The position numbers and the translations under genes are program-made. This document shows positions 8,317 to 14,635 of a stretch of DNA of 14,635 bases, in pieces. Origin of the DNA: an uncultured Bacilli bacterium (lineage in GTDB: Bacteria > Bacillota_I > Bacilli_A > RF39 > UBA660). The stretch lies in contig CALVUU010000098.1 of the NCBI GenBank assembly GCA_944363655.1, positions 1 to 14,635 on the forward strand, in the 5' to 3' direction. The notes under the pieces are model-generated. The model was not told the origin of the DNA. It saw only the letters and a program-made list of their open reading frames with translations, and ran no database searches. Position 1 is the stretch's first letter. The number at the start of each line of letters is the position of its first letter.

Positions 8317-9135
8317 ATGCCGGAGATAGCAGAAGTAGAAACAGTTAGAAATACATTAAAGAATATGATTTTAAATAAAGAGATTAAAGAAGTAAAGGTA
8401 ATTTATCCTAAAATGATTGAAAGTAATGTAGAAGATTTTAAGAAGATATTAATAGGTAAAAAGTTTATAGATATTAAAAGAATTGGTAAATGGTTAATAT
8501 TTGATTTAGGTGATTATTATTTACTAAGTCATTTACGGATGGAAGGTAAATTTTTTGTTAAAAATCATAATGAAGAGGTAAATAAACATGAACATGTTAT
8601 TATTACATTTGCTGATAATATAGACTTAAGATATCATGATACAAGAAAATTTGGAAGAATGAATTTAATTAAGAGAGATGAGTTAGATAAAACTGAGGCA
8701 ATAAAAAAACAGGGAATAGAACCAATAAGTAAGGATTTGACTAAAGAATATCTTTATGAAAAAATTCATAAAAAACAAATACCAATGAAAACAATTTTAC
8801 TTGATCAGACAATTATTGCAGGTCTTGGTAATATTTATGCTGATGAAGTGTTGTTTGCATCTCGTATACATCCTTTAAAAAAAGGTGTCGATATAACTAT
8901 GGATGAATGTGAAAAAATTAAAGAGGCAAGTAAAAAGATAATTGCTGCTGCTATTAAATGTGGTGGCACAACAATAAGAAGTTATACATCTTCTCTTGGA
9001 GTAACTGGTAGATTTCAACAATATTTAATGGTTCATAAGAAAGAAGGAGAACCATGTAATTTATGCAAAACACCAATAGAAAGGATTAAAGTTGGAGGAA
9101 GAAGTACCTATTTTTGTCCTAAATGTCAAAAATAG
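8317..9135 (+). CDS. mutM: Formamidopyrimidine-DNA glycosylase (Fpg/MutM)
   Basis: A 272-aa bifunctional glycosylase/AP lyase that excises 8-oxoguanine and ring-opened purines. The catalytic N-terminus is present (MPE: Pro2 as nucleophile once Met is removed, Glu3), as are the intercalating Met75 (LRMEGKF), the DTRKFGR loop (108-114), GLGNIYADEVLF (169-180, DNA-contacting Asn172) and a C-terminal zinc finger with Cys247, Cys250, Cys267 and Cys270, with GGRSTYFC containing the conserved Arg262. Lys58 corresponds to the conserved active-site Lys. The usual PELPEVET start reads PEIAEVET here, so Pro5 is Ala. The ribosome site AAGGTG (8305-8310) precedes ATG 8317. It is in one operon with polA, a common Bacillota arrangement. 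TAG at 9133-9135 is only 3 nt before the tandem repeat. Confidence 0.96.
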   Translation: MPEIAEVETVRNTLKNMILNKEIKEVKVIYPKMIESNVEDFKKILIGKKFIDIKRIGKWLIFDLGDYYLLSHLRMEGKFFVKNHNEEVNKHEHVIITFADNIDLRYHDTRKFGRMNLIKRDELDKTEAIKKQGIEPISKDLTKEYLYEKIHKKQIPMKTILLDQTIIAGLGNIYADEVLFASRIHPLKKGVDITMDECEKIKEASKKIIAAAIKCGGTTIRSYTSSLGVTGRFQQYLMVHKKEGEPCNLCKTPIERIKVGGRSTYFCPKCQK

Positions 9136-9138
9136 GTG

Positions 9139-9276
9139 CAAAATCTCACGGGTTGAAAATCCAAAATCTCACGGGTTGAAAATCCAAAATCTCACGGGTT
9201 GAAAATCCAAAATCTCACGGGTTGAAAATCCAAAATCTCACGGGTTGAAAATCCAAAATCTCACGGGTTGAAAATT
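9139..9276. repeat. Six tandem 23-bp repeats
   Basis: Six head-to-tail units start at 9139, 9162, 9185, 9208, 9231 and 9254. The first five are identical and the sixth differs only in its last base (C to T). Each unit has the core CTCACGGGTTG with an AAAATC hexamer on both sides, so hexamers recur at alternating 7- and 16-bp intervals. The unit length is not a multiple of three, and every reading frame meets TGA within the array, so it is not coding. There are no spacers, so it is not CRISPR. It begins 3 nt after mutM and ends at the broken 5' end of the ATPase gene. Confidence 0.97.
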
Positions 9277-9282
9277 GATTGA

Positions 9283-10536
9283 CCAAGAATAGTAGATAAG
9301 CAAATAGAAGATTATTTACGTTTATTCGGAGCAATTTGTATTGATGGACCAAAGTACTCTGGAAAAACTTGGGCAGGAAGAAGGCATGCTAGAAGTGAGA
9401 TTTTATTGCAATCTAGGGGAAACGGAGAAGATATTATTAGTTTGGCAAAAATTTCTCCTGAATTAGTTCTTGAAGGTGAAAAACCTAAATTAATTGATGA
9501 GTGGCAGGAAGCAACAAATTTATGGGATTTTATACGTTGTGATGTTGATAAAACTGGGCTTAAGGGGCAATATATTTTGACTGGTTCTTCTACTCCGAAA
9601 AGAACAGGTATATCACATAGCGGAGCTGGAAGATATGGTAGAATTCATTTAAAAACTATGTCGTTGTTTGAATCTGGAGATTCATCGGGATTAATTTCTT
9701 TAAAGGATATTTGTGAAAATAAATTAGAACCTGTTGTAACAGGTGATGTACAGTTAAAAAAACTAGCATATTTATTAATTCGGGGTGGTTGGCCTGCTAA
9801 TTTAGAATTAGATGAACATGATGCTAGAAAAGTAGTTAGAGAATATATTGATTTAATAATTGATGATGATTTAAATCGTTTAGATGGTATTAAAAGAGAT
9901 AAACATAAAGTCTATTTATTATTAAAATCTTTAGCACGCAATGAATCTACTACCGTAACTAATTCAACATTAAAAAAAGATATAAAAGAAATTGATAATG
10001 AAGATATTGATATTGATACAGTTGCTTCTTATTTAGATGCTTTAAATAGACTTTATTTATTAGATAATGATGAACCTTTTTCTCAAAACATCGGATCTTC
10101 CATTCGCGTAAAACAATCTGAAAAAAGACATTTTACAGATCCATCGCTTGCTTGTGCTCTTTTAAATTTAACTGTTGATAAATTAATTAAAGATTTAAAT
10201 ACTTTTGGATTTTTATTTGAAGCAATGGTAGAAAGAGATTTAAAAATTTATGTTAATTCTTTTGGAGCTAAATGTTTTCATTATCAAGATTATGCTAATA
10301 GAGAAATAGATATGGTTATTGAATTAGAAGATGGATCTTGGTGTGCTTTTGAAATAAAACTTGGAACTGATGAAATAGGTGCTGCGGCGGAAAAATTGGT
10401 AAGTATTAAAAATTCTATTAAAAAAGAAAATGGTAAAGAACCAAAGGTTTTATGTGTGATAACTGGTATGAGTAATTATGCTTATAAAAGAGAAGATGGT
10501 GTTTTAGTAGTTCCGATAACGGCATTAAAAAATTAA
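9283..10536 (+). CDS. DUF4143-type AAA ATPase, 5' end broken (possible pseudogene)
   Basis: An open frame of 417 codons after an in-frame TGA (9280-9282), with no usable start. The protein resembles ATP-binding proteins with an N-terminal AAA domain and a C-terminal DUF4143 region. Counting from 9283, it has Walker A GPKYSGKT (22-29), Walker B LIDEWQ (70-75), a sensor-1-like LTGSSTP, then GRYGRIHLKTMSLFE, and a PD-(D/E)xK-like end with EID (about 341-343) and FEIK (about 354-357). Homologous sequence clearly begins at or before 9289 (RIVDKQIEDYLRLFGA). The first standard start codon in frame is TTG at 9406, which lies after Walker A and has no ribosome site. The ATG and first few codons therefore seem to have been lost where the 23-bp repeats adjoin. 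Downstream there is no frameshift, so the damage is recent or the gene uses an unusual start. Family members are often standalone with unclear roles; no antitoxin or partner is adjacent. Confidence 0.75.
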   Translation, partial: PRIVDKQIEDYLRLFGAICIDGPKYSGKTWAGRRHARSEILLQSRGNGEDIISLAKISPELVLEGEKPKLIDEWQEATNLWDFIRCDVDKTGLKGQYILTGSSTPKRTGISHSGAGRYGRIHLKTMSLFESGDSSGLISLKDICENKLEPVVTGDVQLKKLAYLLIRGGWPANLELDEHDARKVVREYIDLIIDDDLNRLDGIKRDKHKVYLLLKSLARNESTTVTNSTLKKDIKEIDNEDIDIDTVASYLDALNRLYLLDNDEPFSQNIGSSIRVKQSEKRHFTDPSLACALLNLTVDKLIKDLNTFGFLFEAMVERDLKIYVNSFGAKCFHYQDYANREIDMVIELEDGSWCAFEIKLGTDEIGAAAEKLVSIKNSIKKENGKEPKVLCVITGMSNYAYKREDGVLVVPITALKN

Positions 10537-10541
10537 TTTTG

Positions 10542-10570
10542 TTGACATTTTAAAGACTTTGTATTATTAT
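10542..10570 (+). promoter_or_regulatory. SigA-type promoter of typA
   Basis: Consensus TTGACA (10542-10547), 17-bp spacer, TATTAT (10565-10570). It is the best promoter in the window. It lies 6 nt after the ATPase stop codon, so typA is transcribed independently. Confidence 0.85.
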
Positions 10571-10585
10571 CTAGTGGTGCGAAAA

Positions 10586-10593
10586 AAGGTGAG
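10586..10593 (+). promoter_or_regulatory. Ribosome binding site deciding the typA start
   Basis: AAGGTGAG lies 4 nt before ATG 10598. The frame is open back to TTG at 10559, but that codon sits in the promoter spacer, so the shorter start is correct. Confidence 0.8.
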
Positions 10594-10597
10594 TTTT

Positions 10598-12400
10598 ATG
10601 GATAAAATAATAAATATTGCAGTTGTTGCCCATGTTGATGCTGGTAAATCTACTTTGGTTGATGGATTGTTACGTCAAAGTGGGGTTTTTCGGGATAATG
10701 AAGAATTAGTAGATTGTGTTATGGATAGCGGAGACCTTGAAAAAGAAAGAGGTATTACTATTACAGCTAAGAATTGTGCAATTAAATATAAAGATTATAA
10801 AATTAATATAGTTGATACTCCAGGTCATGCAGATTTTTCAAGCGAAATTGAGCGAATTATTAAAACTGTTGATACAGTTATTTTGCTAGTAGATTCAGCA
10901 GAAGGTCCTATGCCTCAGACTAGATTTGTATTGAAAGAAGCTTTGCAAAATAACTTAAATCCTATCCTTTTTATCAATAAAATTGATAAAAAGGATGAAA
11001 GAGCTACTGAAGTTGTCGATATGACCTTTAATTTATTTATGGAACTTGGAGCAACTGATGAGCAATTAGATTTTCCAATTCTTTATGGTAGTGCGAGAAA
11101 TGGATATGCTGTTTACAATATGGGTGATGTTGGTAAGGACTTAACACCATTATTTGAAACTATTATTAATAATACTAAAGCATTTGAAGGAAATGCCTCT
11201 GATTCACTTCAAATGCAAATAAGTCAACTGGCTTATGATGATTATATAGGAAGACTGGGTATTGGTAGAATAAATAAAGGAAAAATTAGTGTTGGAGAGA
11301 TCGTTGCAGTTGCGAAAAATGATGGGATGACTGAATCATTTAGAGTGTCTAAGTTATTTGTTAATGAAGGAATTAAAAGAGTAGAAGTTAACACCGCTTA
11401 TTATGGAGATATAGTAACGGTGGCAGGTTGTAGCCATGTATCTATCGGAGATACAATTTGTGATAAGAATCATATAGAACCGTTACCTAAAATAGTTATT
11501 GAAGAACCAACTCTTTCAATGAATTTCTTAGTAAATGATTCACCATTTGCTGGTGAGTCCGGTAAATACTTAACTAACAGACATTTGCATGATAGATTAA
11601 TGCGTGAGTTAGAAACTAATGTTGGTTTAAAAGTTGAAGTTTTGCCGGATTCTGATGGCTTTAAAGTAAGTGGACGGGGTGAATTACACTTATCAATTTT
11701 ACTTGAAAATATGCGAAGAGAAGGATATGAATTATCTGTTTCTAAACCTGAAGTAATATTTAAAGAGGAAAATGGACAAAAATTAGAACCTTATGAAAAA
11801 GTTATAGTAAATGTACCAAATGAATATTCAGGAACAGTTATTAATTCTTTAAATGAGCGAAAAGGTATGATGCAAAGTGTTACCCCAGGTGATGCGGGTT
11901 ATACGCACCTAGAATATTTAGTACCAACTCGGGGACTTATTGGGTATCGGGGTTCATTTATTACGGAAACTAAGGGAGAAGGAATTATGGTTCGTTCATT
12001 TGATTCATATGGTCCATATGCCGGAGTAATAAATGGTAGAAAAAATGGGGTTTTAGTATCTATGGAAAACGGAACGACTTTTGGTTATTCATTATTTAAT
12101 TTAAGTAGTAGAGGTACAATGATAGTTGATCCATCTACTCCAGTTTATATTGGAGAAATTATTGGTATTTGTAATAAAGAAGGAGATTTAAATGTCAATC
12201 CTTGTAAAAATAAAGAACTTACTAATACTCGTAGTGCTCATGCTGACGAAGCCATAGTTTTAAATAAAGCAAAGAAGTTTACTTTAGAAGAAGCATTAGA
12301 GTTTATTGAAAGTGATGAATATATTGAAATTACTCCGGATGAAATAAGATTAAGAAAGAAATATTTAGATCCGAAAGAAAGATATCGTAGAAGTCATTAA
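10598..12400 (+). CDS. typA: Ribosome-associated translational GTPase TypA/BipA
   Basis: A 600-aa GTPase of the EF-G/LepA superfamily that binds the ribosome and supports growth under stress and in the cold and 50S assembly in characterised bacteria. Visible GTPase motifs are G1 AHVDAGKS (11-18), G2 RGITI (51-55), G3 DTPGH (73-77), G4 NKID (127-130) and G5 SAR (about 165-167). The C-terminus has the family end ADEAIVL, EALEFIESDEYIEITPDEIRLRKKYLD. The length matches the family (about 605-615). G1 has Ala-Gly-Lys-Ser where E. coli BipA and EF-Tu have His-Gly-Lys-Thr, while the catalytic-region His77 of DTPGH is kept. It is monocistronic, with its own promoter upstream and a terminator overlapping the stop codon. 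Confidence 0.95.
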   Translation: MDKIINIAVVAHVDAGKSTLVDGLLRQSGVFRDNEELVDCVMDSGDLEKERGITITAKNCAIKYKDYKINIVDTPGHADFSSEIERIIKTVDTVILLVDSAEGPMPQTRFVLKEALQNNLNPILFINKIDKKDERATEVVDMTFNLFMELGATDEQLDFPILYGSARNGYAVYNMGDVGKDLTPLFETIINNTKAFEGNASDSLQMQISQLAYDDYIGRLGIGRINKGKISVGEIVAVAKNDGMTESFRVSKLFVNEGIKRVEVNTAYYGDIVTVAGCSHVSIGDTICDKNHIEPLPKIVIEEPTLSMNFLVNDSPFAGESGKYLTNRHLHDRLMRELETNVGLKVEVLPDSDGFKVSGRGELHLSILLENMRREGYELSVSKPEVIFKEENGQKLEPYEKVIVNVPNEYSGTVINSLNERKGMMQSVTPGDAGYTHLEYLVPTRGLIGYRGSFITETKGEGIMVRSFDSYGPYAGVINGRKNGVLVSMENGTTFGYSLFNLSSRGTMIVDPSTPVYIGEIIGICNKEGDLNVNPCKNKELTNTRSAHADEAIVLNKAKKFTLEEALEFIESDEYIEITPDEIRLRKKYLDPKERYRRSH

Positions 12401-12420
12401 AAAATGACTTTTTTTTATTT
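12391..12420 (+). terminator. Rho-independent terminator overlapping the typA stop
   Basis: AAGTCATT (12391-12398), AAAA loop, AATGACTT (12403-12410), then a T-tract from 12409. The 5' arm encodes the last residues of TypA and the first base of its stop codon. Confidence 0.85.
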
Positions 12421-12428
12421 TGTTTATG

Positions 12429-12449
12429 TGTTAGAATTATACTAGGTGA
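12429..12449 (+). promoter_or_regulatory. Possible extended -10 and ribosome site of the TasA-like gene
   Basis: TGTTAGAAT (12429-12437) fits TGnTATAAT with one mismatch. The ribosome site AGGTGA (12444-12449) follows closely and lies 5 nt before ATG 12455. The GTG at 12446 in the same frame is part of this ribosome site and is rejected as a start. Confidence 0.5.
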
Positions 12450-12454
12450 AGATT

Positions 12455-13600
12455 ATGAAGAAAAAAATAAATTTTGAAAAACTGACAAAATTTATTAAAA
12501 GTCGTAATTTCTTTATTGCGGCATGTGTATTTGTTTTGACAATTTCGGTTATTGGTTTTTCTTATGCTTCATTTTTTACAGTTAAAACTAATACTAATAA
12601 TCAAACAGTAACAACAGGTACCTTGGCGGTTTCCTATGGAGGACAGTCATCTGCTATTCAAAAAAATAGTATGACTTCAATTTCTGATGAAGCGGGACTT
12701 GCTCAAGGAGAAGCAAGTGTTATATATATTCAAAATACAGGTTCACTTGATTCGACATTTACTTTAAATGTCGGATATGACATGGAAAACTTTTTAGGTA
12801 GAAGTGGTTATAGTGATACCGATATGTTAACACCTCTTGATTATATTAAAATAGCTGTATATGAATATAATGGTATTAATGATGAAACTTTAATAGTTGG
12901 TCCTATAACTATTGCTGATTTACCAATTTATTCAGTAAATAGTAGTGATTCTAGATATAATCGATATGCAATTTTATTTGATAGTGTAGGAAGTACTACT
13001 AGTGGTAATGCCACCAAGACTTATAGAGTTAAAATGTGGCTTTCTGATAAGGCAATACCTGCTGCAAGTTATTCTTACTTTTATGTCGATACCCAAATTG
13101 TTGCAGAAGTAGAAAATGCTAAGATGAGTTATAATTTTGCGGGAACTTTAAGAGATACTAATGGTAGTGCTTTAAATGGAGCAACAATTTCTTTACAAAA
13201 TAATTCATTAGTAACAACAACTGATAGTACTGGGGCATTTACTTTAAATGGTATTTATCCCGGAGTATATAATTTAGATATTACATACAATAATGTAACA
13301 TATAGTGGTAATTTAACTGTTGAAGAAGGAACAAGTAATTCTTTAACAAGTTTAGGATCTAGTTTTAATGGTAGTGCATCTACTAGTATTTATAGTGTTG
13401 CTGATACTTATAAAACAACATTGAGTAAAATTATAAATAGAAATAATATTAATACTTATGCTAATGCTTTTTCATTTGCTGATGGTACTGTTTATAATTT
13501 GGCACCAACTTATAAGTTTATTGGAGGAGCAAGTGCTGATGTAAGTGGTTTATCAATAGTTTTAGATACTACAAATAACAACTTTACAATGGCTTTATAA
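12455..13600 (+). CDS. Secreted TasA-like surface protein with a CnaB-like domain
   Basis: A 381-aa exported protein. A basic N-terminus (MKKKINFEKLTKFIKSRN) precedes one hydrophobic segment (about 19-36) ending GFSYASFFTV, which resembles the SipW-processed signals of TasA/CalY biofilm fibre proteins. The following region (about 40-220) is rich in beta-type residues and has the opening pattern TNTNNQTVTTGTLAV typical of TasA-like proteins (variable tail after a new N-terminus, then T-G-T-L). Residues about 226-293 form a carboxypeptidase-regulatory/CnaB-like beta-sandwich (AGTLRDTNGSALNGATISL, DSTGAFTLNGIYPGVYNL). The last 90 residues are unassigned, and there is no LPXTG sorting motif. A surface or matrix role is inferred. 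No SipW peptidase is in the window. A strong terminator follows. Confidence 0.72.
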   Translation: MKKKINFEKLTKFIKSRNFFIAACVFVLTISVIGFSYASFFTVKTNTNNQTVTTGTLAVSYGGQSSAIQKNSMTSISDEAGLAQGEASVIYIQNTGSLDSTFTLNVGYDMENFLGRSGYSDTDMLTPLDYIKIAVYEYNGINDETLIVGPITIADLPIYSVNSSDSRYNRYAILFDSVGSTTSGNATKTYRVKMWLSDKAIPAASYSYFYVDTQIVAEVENAKMSYNFAGTLRDTNGSALNGATISLQNNSLVTTTDSTGAFTLNGIYPGVYNLDITYNNVTYSGNLTVEEGTSNSLTSLGSSFNGSASTSIYSVADTYKTTLSKIINRNNINTYANAFSFADGTVYNLAPTYKFIGGASADVSGLSIVLDTTNNNFTMAL

Positions 13601-13620
13601 AAAAGTGATGAAAAAGTGAA

Positions 13621-13649
13621 AAAAAGAGTTGATTTTCAACTCTTTTTTT
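13621..13649 (+). terminator. Strong rho-independent terminator
   Basis: AAAAAGAGTTGA (13621-13632) pairs with TCAACTCTTTTT (13636-13647) around a TTT loop, with a T-tract from 13643. It separates the two surface genes. Confidence 0.9.
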
Positions 13650-13657
13650 GCTAACAT

Positions 13658-13672
13658 TATAATAGGAGGAGG
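13658..13672 (+). promoter_or_regulatory. -10 box and strong ribosome site of the SipW-type gene
   Basis: A perfect TATAAT (13658-13663) runs straight into AGGAGGAGG (13664-13672), 10 nt before ATG 13683. The -35 at 17-bp spacing (TTCAAC, 13635-13640) is weak and lies inside the preceding terminator stem. Because the -10 touches the ribosome site, transcription from it would start within that site, so the TATAAT may be chance. The frame is open back to TTG 13629, inside the terminator hairpin, so the ATG is preferred. Confidence 0.5.
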
Positions 13673-13682
13673 AAAAAGTAAA

Positions 13683-14435
13683 ATGGATAATAGAAAAAAT
13701 ACGATTCTATTGACAGTAATTGCAGTAGCTACATTATTAGTAGCAGTTGTAGGTGCAACATTTGCATACTTTACAGCACAAGGAGGTGGCTCAGATCAAA
13801 CTGATGTAACAGTTAAAACTGAAACTTCATCAAATTCAAGTATCGTTGTTCAAGATAGTTTAACTTTAACAGCTAATCAAAAAAACTTTGGTGAAGAAGC
13901 AGCTTCTCACTTACAAAGTGATAAAGCAACTGGAACAATTACTTGGACACCAAGTACTGGTGCTACTGGAGATGATTTAAATTTCTGCTACACTGTTGGA
14001 ATAACAGTTACATCAAATAATTTTGTTTATCCTGATGCAAGTAATTTAAAAGATACTGGTTCAACATTAACGCAATATTATGATACAGCAGAATTATTGT
14101 TAACTATTTCTAAAGATAGTACACCAATTACTGATGACGGAAGAATTACTGGTTTAACTTATGCAACTGTTGATGCTGCATTAACTGGTACTAGAGGAGA
14201 AGTTTCTGGTTGGGATTTAACTGAAGCAACTACTCAAACTTATAATGTAACTGATGGAACAGATAATATTCATCAAATAACTGGTACTGCTGGTAATGCT
14301 TCAACTGAAAATTGGTCTGCACAAGTTACTTTAGTTAACAAGGATATCGATCAACAATATAATACTAATAAGACTTTCAAAGCTAGTATAGTATTTACAC
14401 AAGTTGATTGTACTTCTGGTTCACCTATTGTATAA
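13683..14435 (+). CDS. Secreted protein with SipW-type signal peptide
   Basis: A 250-aa exported protein. The N-terminus MDNRKNT plus hydrophobic segment 8-25 and GATFAYFTAQGGG is the classic SipW-dependent type signal found in TasA/camelysin-like proteins; cleavage is expected around 31-36. The mature part is Thr/Ser/Asn-rich, probably all-beta, with two Cys (102 and 243) that could form one disulfide linking the middle to the C-terminus. There is no sorting motif or second membrane segment. The repeated ribosome site AGGAGGAGG, many GCA/ACT/GTT codons and a tight UUCG terminator suggest strong expression, so this may be a major surface or fibre protein. The exact function is unknown. It is monocistronic between two terminators. 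Confidence 0.72.
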   Translation: MDNRKNTILLTVIAVATLLVAVVGATFAYFTAQGGGSDQTDVTVKTETSSNSSIVVQDSLTLTANQKNFGEEAASHLQSDKATGTITWTPSTGATGDDLNFCYTVGITVTSNNFVYPDASNLKDTGSTLTQYYDTAELLLTISKDSTPITDDGRITGLTYATVDAALTGTRGEVSGWDLTEATTQTYNVTDGTDNIHQITGTAGNASTENWSAQVTLVNKDIDQQYNTNKTFKASIVFTQVDCTSGSPIV

Positions 14436-14451
14436 TAAAAAATAATTTTTG

Positions 14452-14477
14452 ACTGTCAATTCGTTGGCAGTTTTTTT
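14452..14477 (+). terminator. UUCG-tetraloop rho-independent terminator
   Basis: ACTGTCAA (14452-14459), TTCG loop, TTGGCAGT (14464-14471), with a T-tract to 14477. Eight pairs including one G-T wobble, capped by the very stable UUCG loop. Confidence 0.92.
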
Positions 14478-14519
14478 GTGCTTCGACAAAGTATTTAATA
14501 AACTGATAAATATTGACAC

Positions 14520-14588
14520 GATTTAATTCGAGTTACGTAGTTTCGCAGAATTAAATCCTGGGTACAAGCCCCGCTGCTTGCGGCGGGA
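14520..14588. other. Two adjacent inverted repeats in a non-coding stretch
   Basis: GATTTAATTC (14520-14529) and GAATTAAATC (14548-14557) are perfect 10-bp inverted repeats around an 18-nt loop containing the palindrome TACGTA. Ten bases later CCCGCTG (14570-14576) and CGGCGGG (14581-14587) pair around a CTTG tetraloop with one wobble. The latter is the most GC-rich spot in the window and has no T-tract, so it is not a terminator. A TTGACA lies just upstream (14513-14518) without a clear -10. It could be a structured RNA, an operator region for the promoter at 14598-14606, or the end of a mobile element. I do not recognise a known RNA class. Confidence 0.5.
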
Positions 14589-14606
14589 TATATAAATTGA
14601 TATAAT
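14578..14606 (+). promoter_or_regulatory. Extended -10 promoter facing the right edge
   Basis: TGATATAAT (14598-14606) is a perfect extended -10. The -35 position at 17 bp is TTGCGG (14578-14583), overlapping the GC-rich hairpin. An ATG at 14624 (ATG AGT AAA CTA) runs off the window but lacks a clear ribosome site, so a gene start there is only possible. Confidence 0.5.
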
Positions 14607-14635
14607 AAGAACCGTGATGTGAAATGAGTAAACTA

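Noticed and set aside
9139..9276. CRISPR array
   Set aside because: Units are directly adjacent with no spacers, and no cas genes are nearby.
9280..9282. Reassignment of TGA to Trp in this organism
   Set aside because: All Trp codons in the recognisable genes are TGG, which would not be expected in an AT-rich genome using TGA for Trp; a 5' deletion explains the stop more simply.
14570..14587. Terminator at the GC-rich hairpin
   Set aside because: It is followed by GATATATAAATTG rather than a T-tract on the + strand, and on the minus strand by GGGCTTGTACCC.
14520..14600. tRNA, tmRNA, SRP RNA or a known riboswitch
   Set aside because: None of the conserved sequences of these classes can be matched by eye, and no cloverleaf can be drawn.

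Overview
The window is very AT-rich (clearly below 35% GC by eye) and uses the standard code: all Trp codons in the recognisable genes are TGG, and the ten genes with a visible end stop at TAA (seven) or TAG (three). AGGAGG-type ribosome sites, a SigK-type sporulation sigma factor, a polA-mutM pair and SipW/TasA-style surface proteins point to a low-GC Bacillota. I would guess an uncultured gut lineage of the Bacilli/Erysipelotrichales/RF39 kind. That placement is inference from gene style, not from a marker gene.

Layout. 1-199: AT-rich leader with a possible promoter. 200-3267 (+): two-gene surface operon, an 840-aa type IV prepilin-like protein fused to Ig/FN3-like domains and a 178-aa membrane-anchored protein of unknown function. 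3268-3960 (-): sigK, tail to tail with that operon with no bases between the stop codons. 4037-5671 (+): a large, unusual sigma-70 factor read divergently from sigK. 5750-9135 (+): polA and mutM, a DNA replication/repair operon. 9139-9276: six head-to-tail 23-bp repeats running directly into a DUF4143-type AAA ATPase gene (to 10536) that has lost its start codon. 10598-12400 (+): typA/bipA with a good SigA-type promoter and a terminator overlapping its stop codon. 12455-13600 and 13683-14435 (+): two secreted proteins with SipW-type/TasA-like N-termini, each followed or separated by strong terminators. 14478-14635: a non-coding stretch with a perfect 10-bp inverted repeat, a GC-rich CUUG-tetraloop hairpin and an extended -10 promoter facing a gene beyond the right edge.

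How it fits together. Housekeeping functions (DNA repair synthesis, 8-oxoguanine removal, translational GTPase, sigma factors) sit between two clusters of cell-surface proteins. Several promoters can be read, and in most the -10 box lies only about 9-20 bp before the Shine-Dalgarno, giving very short leaders. This makes several longest open frames start falsely inside promoters, and I corrected those starts. The items most worth following up are the identical-repeat array fused to a beheaded ATPase gene, the large sigma factor with a non-canonical region 4.2 and a roughly 107-residue tail beside sigK, and the pilin-adhesin fusion.
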